Source of the DNA: a virus
IMG/VR virus record: IMGVR_UViG_3300035670_000110
Coordinates: 1 to 64,000 of that record
Direction: 5' to 3' (one strand)
DNA length: 64,000 bases
In this document: one piece after another, positions 22,571 through 31,991 of the stretch
How the letters are laid out: each line of letters begins with the position of its first letter
Numbering within the stretch: position 1 is the first letter of the stretch
The notes under the pieces: model-generated
Told to the model about the DNA's origin: nothing
Database searches by the model: none
What the model saw: the letters and a program-made list of their open reading frames with translations, nothing else
Position numbers and translations under genes: made by a program

Positions 22571-23574
22571 ATTTTTTCATACACCAACTTAGATAATTCT
22601 TCTTGCATATCTAGGTTTTCTCTTACAGATGCAATAACATTGGCCCGCCCCTGAATTCTTTCTCCAAGAACTGTGTACCACGCACCACCTCGCTCAATGA
22701 CCCCCAGCATTTCTGCAGTATCTACTAGGTCTGCTATCCAGTCCACGCCAACGTGAGATCCCTGAAAATAAAAATCGTACGATCCAGTTATAAACTGTGG
22801 TCCAGTTTTATTATAATCTATTGTCCAGTTAACTGGGCGACCAACCTTTTGCTCAATAAGTTTATCTCCGACAGAAATTTTATCTTTAATAGAGGATGCT
22901 TCTGATTCACTAGACCATAGTTTAATGATAGTGCTTGAAAAGAATTTAACTGCCATACCTCCTGTTGGAATATGGCTAGCGTGCATGGTCCCAAATTGAT
23001 TTCTTTGCTGAGAAATAAGGATTAATAATGTTTTGTCATTTACATAGTTAAGCATTTTTACAGCATGTGTCATGTCTTTAGCCTCAGCACCGATTTGTTT
23101 TGTATCCTGTAACTGCTTCAGTTCTGATCCATCTTTTTCAAAATATATAGCGGGGAGAAGGGCAGATATAGAGTCCACCACTAAAATGTCTACGCCAGAT
23201 TGAATTAATTGCGTTCCAACATCAACCATGTCATTGATAGTTTTTGCAGAAGAATATATCAATGATTCCGAATTAACTCCAAGTCGCTCCGCCCATTCTG
23301 GAGAATAGGATTGCTCTGAATCTATCCAAGCGCACAACTTGCCTTCTTTTTGTGCTTCTGCTATTAATTGAAGGCAGAATGATGATTTTCCTGCACTCTT
23401 ATTTCCCCATATTAAAACTTGTCTGCCATACGCCAAACCTCCCTTTAATGCAAAATTTAAAGATAGGCTGGGAGTTTTTTGTTTATAAATTTCTACATTA
23501 GATGCGCTTCCTACCATTTTTCTTATTTTTGGATCTAGTTTCGACAGAACTTCTTCCATCATCATGTCGCTCAT
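22567..23574 (-). CDS. recA: RecA-family recombinase
   Basis: The 335-residue product carries the Walker A motif GNKSAGKSS at residues 57-65, the Walker B strand VDILVVDSISALLP and the L2-region ISQQRNQFGTMHASHIPTGG. The N-terminal polymerisation helix is short, and the C-terminal RecA domain is reduced, as in phage RecA/UvsX-like proteins. It would promote strand exchange in recombination-dependent replication. Its first 77 bases overlap the upstream gene, and an ATG at 23517 is a possible but less likely start. Confidence 0.9.
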   Translation of the reverse strand: MSDMMMEEVLSKLDPKIRKMVGSASNVEIYKQKTPSLSLNFALKGGLAYGRQVLIWGNKSAGKSSFCLQLIAEAQKEGKLCAWIDSEQSYSPEWAERLGVNSESLIYSSAKTINDMVDVGTQLIQSGVDILVVDSISALLPAIYFEKDGSELKQLQDTKQIGAEAKDMTHAVKMLNYVNDKTLLILISQQRNQFGTMHASHIPTGGMAVKFFSSTIIKLWSSESEASSIKDKISVGDKLIEQKVGRPVNWTIDYNKTGPQFITGSYDFYFQGSHVGVDWIADLVDTAEMLGVIERGGAWYTVLGERIQGRANVIASVRENLDMQEELSKLVYEKI

Positions 23575-23779
23575 TAAAATGATTCTCCAATACTTCCGCT
23601 AACTCTTTTATGTCCTGATCTCTAGAACGTTTTAGGGTCAATATTATTTTTTCTAAAAGCGGCTCATTATAGCCGCGAACAACAAGCAGTTTTTCTCCAT
23701 CGACCCCATGAAGAAAGTAGCCATTTAACTCCACTAGTATATCATCCCTTGACGCCGTGCAGTTTTGGACGACTCTCAT
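23498..23779 (-). CDS. Hypothetical protein, 93 residues
   Basis: The product begins MRVVQNCTASRDDILVELNG and has LLVVRGYNEPLLEKIILTLK before a charged, basic tail that overlaps recA. It lies between the MazG-like gene (38-base overlap) and recA. No family is recognised. The long overlaps on both sides lower confidence in its exact ends. Confidence 0.5.
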   Translation of the reverse strand: MRVVQNCTASRDDILVELNGYFLHGVDGEKLLVVRGYNEPLLEKIILTLKRSRDQDIKELAEVLENHFNERHDDGRSSVETRSKNKKNGRKRI

Positions 23780-24080
23780 TAACCTTAGCCTTTTGCTTAA
23801 CAGTCTTTTCCAAAGAAAATAGGACTTCTCCCTTTTCCCTCAGACCTTCATACAAATCTAAAACTCTAATAACGATATCGGCTAATTCCTCAACCACCTG
23901 ATCGTGCCCTTTTGATTTTCTAAGGGCCTCTAGAACCTCTGTCGCCTCTGAGTGGATCATTGCTATTTGTTTCGCATAGAAGATAAAGTGATCTTCTTCT
24001 GGCATTTTTTCTAATGAATCCCAAAATCCTTTTGAGACTGCCGTCTGATGTAATTCATATGCTAATTTATCTAAATTCAT
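23742..24080 (-). CDS. MazG-like nucleotide pyrophosphohydrolase
   Basis: The 112-residue product has the all-alpha NTP pyrophosphohydrolase pattern: IAMIHSEATEVLEALR supplies the ExxxE metal site and VVEELADIVIRVLDLYEGL the second acidic helix, followed by NESRPKLHG. Such enzymes hydrolyse dNTPs or (p)ppGpp-like nucleotides to monophosphates. In this phage it may clean or rebalance nucleotide pools beside the polymerase. Start overlaps dnaE stop by 4 bases. Confidence 0.8.
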   Translation of the reverse strand: MNLDKLAYELHQTAVSKGFWDSLEKMPEEDHFIFYAKQIAMIHSEATEVLEALRKSKGHDQVVEELADIVIRVLDLYEGLREKGEVLFSLEKTVKQKAKVNESRPKLHGVKG

Positions 24081-27000
24081 CTAATAAAACCTTTCAATGA
24101 TATAGCCCCTGAGTTTGTCTCTGCGAGAATAGGCTTACAATGCGTCCCTGGCTTCATCTTAGACAAAGACTCCGCATAGACAGAGGGGAAAATAATAACT
24201 GATGTTAACTCTTTATCTTCATTTGCTAAAACTGCATGGGCCATCTTGTCTCCCTTTTTGGTTTTTCTTGGCTCAACATCCACGACGAAATATTCATCTG
24301 GACCCAACACCATAGTCTTAGCCTTTAAGAATTGTACAAAGGAACTCTTAGTGGAATCAAGGGAGTCCGGCTGTATGTATGAAGATATTCTATTGTCCGA
24401 TATTAGGAATATATATATCTTTCCCGGCTCTATCTGTGTATCCTGATTGTGAAAAACTCCTACGCTGGCCGTCTTGTCAACAATCTCTACGCGGCTCCAT
24501 CCGTCTCCTCGCTTAATGCTCTTTACCATAGCCATTACGATAAAAGCACCATCCTCCTCATATTCTTCCAGCGGTTTAAAGTACGACTCTACCCACCTAG
24601 GAATATTAGTAACAAACTCTGGAATATTAAGGTACTCATAAAGGTGCTCTCTTTCATTTCCAGTCCTGGGGTTATCGGGAAAAGCGGCTCCACCTATTTT
24701 ATTCAGGGCATCCACGGCCCTGCTGTTAACCCCAGAACCCTTCTTTGTTGTAAATTGTATAAATTCTTGATAAGAGTTAAACGGTCTAGCCGCGATTATC
24801 TTTTTTGCGATTCCCTCTGAAATAAATTTTATGTTTCCTAGACCAAACCTAATCGCATCCCCTTCTAGGGTAAAGTCTTCTCCAGATTCATTAATGTGGG
24901 GGAGCCTAATTTTTATGTTCATTCTTTTTGCTTCAATTAGGTAGTCTGTTCTTTTATCCTTGTCCCCCTCATTTTTCATAAGAGAAAACATAAACTCTAC
25001 GGGATAATATTTCTTTAACCATGCCGTCCAGTAAGAGAGCGTAGAGTATGCGACAGCATGACTCTTATTAAACGAGTAACCTGCATGAGCCTCAAACTGG
25101 TGCCATAGATTTTCTGCGGCTTCCTTTGAAATGTGCCGTGAAGCGCCAGCAATAAATTTATCCTTGAACTGGTCGAATTCTTTTGCATCCTTCTTCTTTC
25201 CAATAATTTTACGGACTTTATCCGCCTCAGCCATGGTCATTCCACCAAGACTTACACATGCCTGCATGACTTGCTCTTGGTAAAGAATACATCCATAAGT
25301 ATCTTCAGTAAACTCTTTCATTATGGGGTGAACATATGATACTGCCTGACGCCCCTTCTTTCTTTTGATATAGTCTGCGCCAATAGTGTTCATTGCTCCC
25401 GGTCTTACTAGAGCATTAGACGCTGCTAATTCATCCATGCTGCTTACACCCATCTTTATCAAAAGATTAGTGTAGGGCACCGCTTCTGCCTGGAATACCC
25501 CTTTTGTAAATCCAGCAGATAAATCTGCATAAATCTCTGGATCATCTAACGGAATGGAAGACAGGTCTATATCTATTTCACGCCTTTCTTTTACATTCTT
25601 GATGGTATCTTGTATTACTGTTAGGGTTTTTAATCCCAAAGCATCAATTTTAATTAGACCAATCTCTGCTGCCTGATCCATGTCCACAGCAACAACAGGA
25701 ATTCTATTGTCACTTTGAGTATCTTTTCTAGTTTCCATAGGAGCATATTTAGATATTTCTGTCTTGGACGTTACAATTCCAGCCGCGTGCAGCCCTGTTC
25801 CACGGATTCTTCCCCTAAGCCTATCTGCGTACTCAACAACTTCAGGGTATCTGTCTCTGAATTCTTTGGCCCCAGGGGTTTTAATAAATTCCTCCCAGGT
25901 CTCTATACCCTTCAGTGCTTTATTTACTTCTGTAAGAGGGATGTTAAAGGCTCTTGCAACGTCTCTTACGACTCCTTTGTCCCGGAATGTATTAAAGGTG
26001 GCGATAGAGGCAACGTGCTTATATTCTTTTACAAGATAGTCTTTCACCTCACCACGGCGGCGGTCCTCATAATCTGTATCGATATCAGGGAAATCGTTTC
26101 TCTCAGGGTTGATGAATCTGAAGAAAAGAAGTCCGTATTTTATTGGGTCTATATCAGTTATCTCAAGTGCGTAGCAGACCAGACTTCCCGCAGCAGAGCC
26201 TCTACCTGGCCCCACCAAAATATTCTGAGATTTTGCCCAAGAAATCATATTCGATACAACAAGAAAGTAAGATGAGAAGTTCTTCTCTTTGATGATCTCT
26301 AACTCTTCTTTTGCTCTCTCCAGATATTCAGGCTTTATGAGATCCCTTTTTCTCAGTCCGTCCATAACCAATTGCTTAAGTTCTGAGTGTGGATCACTGT
26401 GGCTTACTGGTAGTAGATCTACTGCACTTTTAATATCATATCTACCGATCTTTTCAGATATCTCTACGCTATTCTGATAAATATCTTCACGATCTATTCC
26501 CTGGGCCAGCATCCGATCTTTCACATCGGAATAATTCATAAGCCAAATATCTAAATCTTTAAAGGACATTTGCCTATCTCCGTAAAGATAGTCCAGTCTT
26601 TCCATCAGATCTTTAATCTTTCGGCTTTTACCAAACTCTACTTCTTTAGAAATTTTAGGATGAGTTCCAAGGATAAGCATGATCTCTTCTGCCACCCTAT
26701 CTTCTGGAGAAGCATAGTGACAGTCTAGGGTTACTACGGGCTTAATATTTTGACTATCAGCCAAGAGAAGAAGAGAGCGATTGAGGTGTGAAGGATTATG
26801 TGGCTGAATCTCAATGTAAAAATCTTCTCCGAAAACATCTCTAAACCATCCAGCGTATTGTCTAGCAAGTTCTTCATTACCGTTCTCCAATGCTTTAGCA
26901 ATTATTCCATTCATACATCCAGATAAAACTATAAGTCCCTCTCTGTTTACCTCCAACATCTCAAAGTCGGTTCTTGGCTTTACGAAAAATCCATTTTCCC

Positions 27001-27334
27001 AGGCATCCTCAGAGAGTTTATTGAGATTATGAAGACCCGTGTCGTTTTTTGCAAGAACAATCAGGTGATTATAAATCTGATCGTCGGGGGTTCTTTCTTT
27101 CTTAGATCTCTTATCCATTCTATCTGTGGTGAAATAAGCCTCCAGTCCAAGAATGGGCTTTATATTATTTTCATTAGCCGCCTTGACTAGATCTCTATGT
27201 CCACTCAGTGTTCCGTGATCTGTTATAGAAAGTGCAGACATTCCTATCTCTGCTGCTCTTTTAATTAACTCTTCCGGGGAAGAGTATCCATCTAGAAGAC
27301 TATAATATGAATGTGAATGATGATTATGAAACAT
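24077..27334 (-). CDS. dnaE: DNA polymerase III alpha subunit (DnaE-type)
   Basis: At 1085 residues this is close to a full bacterial DnaE. The PHP domain opens FHNHHSHSYYSLLDG and includes SITDHGTLSG. The polymerase domain has GPGRGSAAGSL, the catalytic aspartates D417 and D419 in PDIDTDYEDRR, GTGLHAAGIVTS and CILYQEQVMQ. A helix-hairpin-helix region and a C-terminal OB-fold (ASVGVFHNQDTQIEPGKIY) follow. It replicates the phage genome, presumably with host clamp and loader. A DnaE rather than a family A or B enzyme is the less common choice in phages. SD GGAG lies just before the ATG. Confidence 0.95.
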   Translation of the reverse strand: MFHNHHSHSYYSLLDGYSSPEELIKRAAEIGMSALSITDHGTLSGHRDLVKAANENNIKPILGLEAYFTTDRMDKRSKKERTPDDQIYNHLIVLAKNDTGLHNLNKLSEDAWENGFFVKPRTDFEMLEVNREGLIVLSGCMNGIIAKALENGNEELARQYAGWFRDVFGEDFYIEIQPHNPSHLNRSLLLLADSQNIKPVVTLDCHYASPEDRVAEEIMLILGTHPKISKEVEFGKSRKIKDLMERLDYLYGDRQMSFKDLDIWLMNYSDVKDRMLAQGIDREDIYQNSVEISEKIGRYDIKSAVDLLPVSHSDPHSELKQLVMDGLRKRDLIKPEYLERAKEELEIIKEKNFSSYFLVVSNMISWAKSQNILVGPGRGSAAGSLVCYALEITDIDPIKYGLLFFRFINPERNDFPDIDTDYEDRRRGEVKDYLVKEYKHVASIATFNTFRDKGVVRDVARAFNIPLTEVNKALKGIETWEEFIKTPGAKEFRDRYPEVVEYADRLRGRIRGTGLHAAGIVTSKTEISKYAPMETRKDTQSDNRIPVVAVDMDQAAEIGLIKIDALGLKTLTVIQDTIKNVKERREIDIDLSSIPLDDPEIYADLSAGFTKGVFQAEAVPYTNLLIKMGVSSMDELAASNALVRPGAMNTIGADYIKRKKGRQAVSYVHPIMKEFTEDTYGCILYQEQVMQACVSLGGMTMAEADKVRKIIGKKKDAKEFDQFKDKFIAGASRHISKEAAENLWHQFEAHAGYSFNKSHAVAYSTLSYWTAWLKKYYPVEFMFSLMKNEGDKDKRTDYLIEAKRMNIKIRLPHINESGEDFTLEGDAIRFGLGNIKFISEGIAKKIIAARPFNSYQEFIQFTTKKGSGVNSRAVDALNKIGGAAFPDNPRTGNEREHLYEYLNIPEFVTNIPRWVESYFKPLEEYEEDGAFIVMAMVKSIKRGDGWSRVEIVDKTASVGVFHNQDTQIEPGKIYIFLISDNRISSYIQPDSLDSTKSSFVQFLKAKTMVLGPDEYFVVDVEPRKTKKGDKMAHAVLANEDKELTSVIIFPSVYAESLSKMKPGTHCKPILAETNSGAISLKGFIR

Positions 27335-27354
27335 TTCTCTCCAATAATGAGTAA

Positions 27355-27377
27355 GCAGTAGGAGTATATCCTACTGC
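27355..27377 (-). terminator. Hairpin between SSB and dnaE
   Basis: A perfect 9-bp stem (GCAGTAGGA with TCCTACTGC) encloses a 5-base loop in the 63-base gap downstream of the SSB gene. The following minus-strand sequence is T-rich (TTACTCATTATT) but not a clean T-run. It could attenuate transcription so that SSB exceeds polymerase, or protect the mRNA end. Confidence 0.55.
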
Positions 27378-27397
27378 CCACCCAACAATCAAAATTT

Positions 27398-28051
27398 TTA
27401 CCAATCTACTGAGGTTGATGAAGTTGTATCTACGTCGGCACCCATGTAGAATGCCTCTTGATCTGGATAGGTTACACTGCGAACGGCAACCTTTTCTAGT
27501 TCATAAGGCTCAACACCGGACCAGTCATAATTATCTGTATCTGGTGCTAGGGGGATAAGTGTATAACTTGTCTGAGTCCCCGTGCCAGATCTCTTAAGAC
27601 GCCATTGTAGATTTGTTATAGATTGAGTGTCGCCAGCATATTCGATAAGAATGTTCGTGGCTGGTGACTTTTGTCCAACTCCCTGAGACCATACGGCGAC
27701 ATACTGATCTGTTCCGTCATCTACTAGAACATTAGTATAGAAACGCAGGCGGGCCTTCCAGCCAGCCTTGGGGTCCTTTCGATGCATCTCACATCCGAAG
27801 CATCGGCCCTCATCATCAAGGCTGCAAAGACCCTTGCGACGGTAATCCTTTGGATTTGTATGTTCTGCTACGACAATAGCAAGCCCACGACTCTTATCAT
27901 AATGAGGTGAATCGGGATCTAGTTCATTGACAAATCTAATCTTTACGCTCTGACCATCTTCTAACTTAAGCCAGCGAGCGCGGCTGCCCTCCTCAACTTG
28001 GGGGCGCTCCATCTTACTCTTAATATTCTTTAATCCTGTAATAACTGACAT
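27398..28051 (-). CDS. gp32-like single-stranded DNA-binding protein
   Basis: The 217-residue product matches gp32-like SSBs of actinophages: EEGSRARWLKLEDGQSVKI, PKDYRRKGLCSLDDEGRCF with GCEMHRK forming a Cys3-His zinc site, WKARLRFYTNVLVDDG, and RLKRSGTGTQTSYTLIPL. The C-terminus is acidic and Ser/Thr-rich (MGADVDTTSS), the usual protein-interaction tail. I used the ATG at 28051 with AGGAGA upstream; a longer frame to 28129 would overlap primase. It coats ssDNA for replication and recombination. Confidence 0.85.
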   Translation of the reverse strand: MSVITGLKNIKSKMERPQVEEGSRARWLKLEDGQSVKIRFVNELDPDSPHYDKSRGLAIVVAEHTNPKDYRRKGLCSLDDEGRCFGCEMHRKDPKAGWKARLRFYTNVLVDDGTDQYVAVWSQGVGQKSPATNILIEYAGDTQSITNLQWRLKRSGTGTQTSYTLIPLAPDTDNYDWSGVEPYELEKVAVRSVTYPDQEAFYMGADVDTTSSTSVDW

Positions 28052-28100
28052 TTTATTTCTCCTAAAAGTATTTAACCCTATAGATGGGCCGATTCTTATA

Positions 28101-29048
28101 TTATACAGGTAATGTAAACTTATTTCCAATATCTTTAAATATATCCGATAACTCTTCGTCTGAGTGATCGCCTACATCTTTTCCTCCGGGCAATCTTACT
28201 ACATTTACCACCCTATTATCAATATTATCTTTTATTTTATCTTCTAGTCTTTTCCCGGCATCATCATTGTCGGGACAAATGGTTATACTATTTGCATAAT
28301 TTGATAAAAGTTTTATCTGGTTCCTGCTAATTGTCGCTCCAAGAGTTGCTACAGAATTAATCCCCAACTGCCATAGCCTTATGGCATCAAACGAGGACTC
28401 AACGACGACCAAATCTTTTCTCTTTGAATTATTCAGATTGAAAAGAATATGCTTTTTCGGTAGCCCTGTGCTGTTTTTAAAAACCTTACCTTCTACAGAT
28501 CTTCCTACGAACCCAACACAAATATTGTTTACATCAAAAACAGGCACTGTAACCATGTCCTGATTAATTGAATATCCTAGTAAAAGTTCCTTCTGAGCAT
28601 TATCAAATATGTTTCTGCTATAAAAATATTCTCTTCCCCTGGAACTATTTATAAGATTACTATGAAGGTTATTAATCATCCCCATATCAAACGGTTTAAT
28701 TTCCTTGGGCCTATCAACTATTTCAATGATTTGTTTTTCTATATCAACATCTATTTTATAAGAATTAACCAGCCTTACCGCTTCAAAGTACGTTCTATTG
28801 GTTATCCTCATAACCATATCTATGAGGCTACCCGACTCTCCGCAAGAAAAGCATATAAACATGCCACTGCTTTTATCTATTTCACACGCTGGAGTATTGA
28901 TGTTGTAATGAAAGGGGCAGAATAAAAGAAAATGCGAGTCAATCTCTCCGCCTATTTTTACTGAACAATTATTTAGTACTGAGTATATTTGTCCCTCTGT
29001 GAATTGTCCATTGGAATAAGTCTGGTTCCACTTACTGCTAGATAGCAT
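28101..29048 (-). CDS. DnaG-type DNA primase
   Basis: The 315-residue product has a CHC2 zinc finger (C44, H47, C66, C69 in FCPFH ... FICFSCG) and a Toprim domain: DLVVVESSFDAIRLWQLG with catalytic Glu, and ITICPDNDDAGKRLEDKI with the Asp pair. It lacks the C-terminal helicase-binding domain of host DnaG and is a compact phage primase. The first 76 bases overlap the upstream gene, so the exact start is uncertain. It works with the DnaB-like helicase upstream. Confidence 0.9.
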   Translation of the reverse strand: MLSSSKWNQTYSNGQFTEGQIYSVLNNCSVKIGGEIDSHFLLFCPFHYNINTPACEIDKSSGMFICFSCGESGSLIDMVMRITNRTYFEAVRLVNSYKIDVDIEKQIIEIVDRPKEIKPFDMGMINNLHSNLINSSRGREYFYSRNIFDNAQKELLLGYSINQDMVTVPVFDVNNICVGFVGRSVEGKVFKNSTGLPKKHILFNLNNSKRKDLVVVESSFDAIRLWQLGINSVATLGATISRNQIKLLSNYANSITICPDNDDAGKRLEDKIKDNIDNRVVNVVRLPGGKDVGDHSDEELSDIFKDIGNKFTLPV

Positions 29049-29287
29049 TTAGCCTTTGCCTTTCCAATAAAAACACCGTATATGGTCAATAAAAATTTAT
29101 ATTTATCGTTATCATATTCTAGACTAAATGCGGGATCTATGTCAAGATGCGGGACGTATCCCTGAGATCTCATAAGGTCTACTAAAATAATTTCATATCT
29201 TTCTCTTACTTTTAAGATTACTGAATCGTCTTCGATGATTCCATCGATATGAAATTCTTTTATTTTTTTATGACCAACATAGTCCAC
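28973..29287 (-). CDS. Hypothetical protein, 104 residues
   Basis: The product reads MDYVGHKKIKEFHIDGIIED and contains YEIILVDLMRSQGYVPHLD and KFLLTIYGVFIGKAKAKCYL, alternating strands and helices. It lies between helicase and primase and overlaps primase. Proteins of this kind recur in actinophage replication operons without known function. Confidence 0.6.
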   Translation of the reverse strand: MDYVGHKKIKEFHIDGIIEDDSVILKVRERYEIILVDLMRSQGYVPHLDIDPAFSLEYDNDKYKFLLTIYGVFIGKAKAKCYLAVSGTRLIPMDNSQRDKYTQY

Positions 29288-29308
29288 ATAGACTATTATA
29301 TAAGTTTA

Positions 29309-30532
29309 TCAGTTAACAATATCTATTATTTCTTTAAATATTCCTTTATCAAAATCTATTTCTAGATAGAAGTCTCCATTATAACCGTTCCTATTTTTCC
29401 TAAAAGCACACTCAAGAACATCTGAGTTTTGCTTCCTACCCATTGCTAAAAGGAAATCTGCGTCATAGGCTATCTGTCTAGACCAGGCGACCTGTCCTAA
29501 CTGCGGAACAGACTCAAGATCTGAAGCATCATCCGGGGTAGCAGAAGCAATAGCAACAATTGGTATTTGCTGAGATATTGCAAGAAGTTTCAATTCTCTA
29601 GATAGGTTTTTAATTTTCACAGTCTCATTAGCAGAAGTTGATGAATTATCTGTCATTAATTGAAGATAGTCTACTATAACTATATCTGGCTTGTACTGAT
29701 CAATTTTGGAGCCTATGAGGTTTGGGGTCATTTCTGAACCAGTGTCATTAGAAATAATCTTGAATGGGGGCCTATTGTCTAGGTTCTTCTCAGCCCATAA
29801 TTTAAATTCTGAATCATTGATTCTTCCTGCACTGAGCGCTCTATGAGAAAAGAATCCATCAGCAATGATGGTAAAGATTCTATTCCTAACCTCGTGCTCT
29901 GTCATCTCTAGACTAATAATCATTGGCTTATGACCGTTTTTCCATGCTTGTACAGCAAAGTATAATGCTAGCCAAGACTTTCCAATGGCTGGATAGGCAA
30001 GAAGAATTCCCAACTGCCCCTTAGAAATACCCATAGGTAGACAAACGTCGAACGCTGCTATTCCAGTTTTAATTCCAACATTACCATTCTCAGCAGCCTT
30101 TCTAGTTTGTTCAAAATAAGATAATGCATTCTCAACATCGGTGACATCTAGATCTCTTACCCTGGCGCCCACCCTAGAAATCTTCGTTATATCGTAATTT
30201 AGATCAGCCAGCGCCTTTGCAGACTCATTATTATTAATAGTCTGGGCGGCTTTTCTTAAAGCATTTCTTAGCGATTCATCTAAAAATGCTTGACGTAGTT
30301 TATTTACATGATAAATTGTTGGGCCTGAATCTACTGGATCAAAATCTTTAAATCTAGTAGAGATTAAATCTGAATCGGGAACCTGATGTGTTTGATCATA
30401 GTAGTCTTTGATAAATCCCCATATATCTGAACAGTCTTTTATTAATTCATCTGCGTTATTATCAAACAGGATGTGAATATCCTTATTCTTACAGACAGAA
30501 GAAATAACCTCTACTTCTTCATTAAATGCCAT
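29309..30532 (-). CDS. DnaB-like replicative helicase
   Basis: The 407-residue product has an N-terminal helical region, then a RecA-fold motor with Walker A YPAIGKSW (residues 180-187), MIISLEMTEHEVRNRI, Walker B IVIVDYLQLM and QVAWSRQIAYDADFLLAMG, the H3/H4 motifs of DnaB/gp41 helicases. It unwinds DNA ahead of the DnaE polymerase and recruits primase. It overlaps the upstream gene by 11 bases. Confidence 0.92.
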   Translation of the reverse strand: MAFNEEVEVISSVCKNKDIHILFDNNADELIKDCSDIWGFIKDYYDQTHQVPDSDLISTRFKDFDPVDSGPTIYHVNKLRQAFLDESLRNALRKAAQTINNNESAKALADLNYDITKISRVGARVRDLDVTDVENALSYFEQTRKAAENGNVGIKTGIAAFDVCLPMGISKGQLGILLAYPAIGKSWLALYFAVQAWKNGHKPMIISLEMTEHEVRNRIFTIIADGFFSHRALSAGRINDSEFKLWAEKNLDNRPPFKIISNDTGSEMTPNLIGSKIDQYKPDIVIVDYLQLMTDNSSTSANETVKIKNLSRELKLLAISQQIPIVAIASATPDDASDLESVPQLGQVAWSRQIAYDADFLLAMGRKQNSDVLECAFRKNRNGYNGDFYLEIDFDKGIFKEIIDIVN

Positions 30533-30857
30533 TCAAATACTCCGCTCGCAACTCTTGAGTCCTTCTTCTTTGCTCTTCTCTAATCTTAGCATCCTTCTCT
30601 GAGTCTAGTCTAGAAGAATGCAGTGATGAGTAATTGTTGAAAAACCAGTTAAGGGGGTGACCATCTTTAGTTAATCTAAAATAGTATTGAAGGGTTTTAT
30701 TTACCTCTTCTTGTCCAAAATCTTCCACCAGGGAAATCATCGCCCACTTTTCTTTATATTTATTAATAAGAGGGGGAATTCCATATCTTTGCTTATATAG
30801 GCAGATATAGTCTGATATAAGTGTATATGCTGCAGTTTCTGCCTTACTTTTTGCCAC
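30522..30857 (-). CDS. Small basic protein, possible helicase loader
   Basis: The 111-residue protein contains TLISDYICLYKQRYGIPPLIN, a pattern similar to N-terminal domains of phage helicase-loading or replisome organiser proteins, and a basic helical tail (IREEQRRRTQELRAEY). It overlaps the helicase gene by 11 bases and the upstream gene by 14. The loader role is inferred from position and charge; no ATPase motif is present. Confidence 0.5.
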   Translation of the reverse strand: MAKSKAETAAYTLISDYICLYKQRYGIPPLINKYKEKWAMISLVEDFGQEEVNKTLQYYFRLTKDGHPLNWFFNNYSSLHSSRLDSEKDAKIREEQRRRTQELRAEYLNGI

Positions 30858-31062
30858 TTACATCTTCCTCAATAGCCTGGACCTTTTCAATTAGTTTATT
30901 CTCCACAAACTCATAAACCCTATCCATTGCCTGGGATACACTCTCATCCTTACGAACATAATCTTCAACGCCCAAGTCAACGTGGATCGATTCATAATTA
31001 CCGATGTTTCTTACGAATTTTAACCCGACCTTCACTCTGGTCAGGTTCATCTCCTGGCTCAT
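30844..31062 (-). CDS. Conserved actinophage-type small protein, 72 residues
   Basis: The sequence RVKVGLKFVRNIGNYESIHV, then GVEDYVRKDESVSQAMDRVYEFVENKL, resembles small proteins conserved in actinophage replication modules. The function is unknown. The ATG at 31062 overlaps the previous gene by 65 bases, so a later start near the conserved RVKVGL block is possible. Confidence 0.6.
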   Translation of the reverse strand: MSQEMNLTRVKVGLKFVRNIGNYESIHVDLGVEDYVRKDESVSQAMDRVYEFVENKLIEKVQAIEEDVSGKK

Positions 31063-31318
31063 CTAATACCTCCAATGCTGAAAATCCAAATTGTGATGGC
31101 TTTTTCTCTTCCTCTTCTTCTTCTCCAGATAGAAATCTGGCTAAATCATACCACGCATCAGCAACTTTAAGCAAAAGTTCTGCATCTCCCTTTTCTTTTG
31201 CTATATCGCCAGCACGCAAAAGATTTATTGATGATGCCAAAAGAGCACTTTCACTGCAAATAACCTCACCAATAAAATCAATTAACTCGTCTTCTTCAGT
31301 TTTCTTTTTCTTTGGCAT
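30998..31318 (-). CDS. Acidic hypothetical protein, 106 residues
   Basis: Starting at ATG 31318, which overlaps the preceding stop (TAATG), the product is MPKKKKTEEDELIDFIGEV followed by a helical region (AELLLKVADAWYDLARFL), a run of Glu (SGEEEEEEKK) and a basic end. No family is recognised. A frame extending to 31339 is disfavoured by the exact stop-start overlap. Confidence 0.6.
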   Translation of the reverse strand: MPKKKKTEEDELIDFIGEVICSESALLASSINLLRAGDIAKEKGDAELLLKVADAWYDLARFLSGEEEEEEKKPSQFGFSALEVLDEPGDEPDQSEGRVKIRKKHR

Positions 31319-31854
31319 TAGAAATCTATTGTCCTCCAAACGGGAATAAATTCGCCCTTTTCATTTTGCACATAGAGTACGTCTCTTCTTCCAAGTTTAG
31401 CGTCAACTTCTTCTTTTGTCACGGTTCTTTTTTTTAAAGGAGTTATTGACCCGTCTTTTCTTGGTCTACCGTAATGTACATTGGCAAAATAATCCTGTAT
31501 GTCTAATATATCATCTTCATTAAAATAAAATTTTCCATTAGGCCCAGATCTTTGTGGATTTTTTAAATTTCCCTCATTAATTGCAATCCTTATTCTTTCT
31601 GGATGCCTGTTGACCATTTTTGCAACCTCGTTTATAAGATATGCTTTTTGAAAATGTTTTTTCATTGATTTATAAGGATATCTTATAATTTTATCTTGAA
31701 TATAGTTAAAGGTAGTGCAAACGTCAGCCGGTTTATTTATATGAACAATATGATGGAGTTCTCCGTTTATGAAAACTTTTCTCCTTGCCCTTGGAGTTTT
31801 TAGAACCCCATATCTTTCCCTGTAAGATAAAGGGTCTCCGTTTTCATTATCCAT
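31318..31854 (-). CDS. Helix-turn-helix DNA-binding protein
   Basis: The 178-residue protein has a central AYLINEVAKMVNRHPERIRI segment followed by KFYFNEDDILDIQDYFA, which reads as a MerR/excisionase-type winged helix (recognition helix, then a wing with F/Y). The flanks are basic (TPRARRKVF, RPRKDGS). It may regulate transcription or bind an origin; no target can be named. GGAGG lies nine bases before the ATG. Confidence 0.6.
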   Translation of the reverse strand: MDNENGDPLSYRERYGVLKTPRARRKVFINGELHHIVHINKPADVCTTFNYIQDKIIRYPYKSMKKHFQKAYLINEVAKMVNRHPERIRIAINEGNLKNPQRSGPNGKFYFNEDDILDIQDYFANVHYGRPRKDGSITPLKKRTVTKEEVDAKLGRRDVLYVQNEKGEFIPVWRTIDF

Positions 31855-31991
31855 CTTCCAAATCCTCCAAATTTTTCAGGATATCTTAATGGCCATCTTT
31901 TACCACATCTTAAGCAGTATAATTCTATATGAACATCTGAATTTAATGTTCTATCAACCATCACCTTGCCGCGACATTTTTTACAGTGCAT
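31800..31991 (-). CDS. Small zinc ribbon protein, 63 residues
   Basis: MHCKKCRGKVM and IELYCLRCGKRW give two Cys pairs 22 residues apart, a standard zinc ribbon. The C-terminal third is less conserved in appearance and overlaps the next gene by 55 bases. The ATG overlaps the phosphoesterase stop by 1 base. A DNA- or RNA-binding role is possible. Confidence 0.6.
   Translation of the reverse strand: MHCKKCRGKVMVDRTLNSDVHIELYCLRCGKRWPLRYPEKFGGFGRWIMKTETLYLTGKDMGF

Noticed and set aside
25715-26275. Plus-strand open frame of 186 codons within dnaE
   Set aside because: It is antisense to conserved polymerase motifs, has no recognisable domain, and no other plus-strand gene exists.
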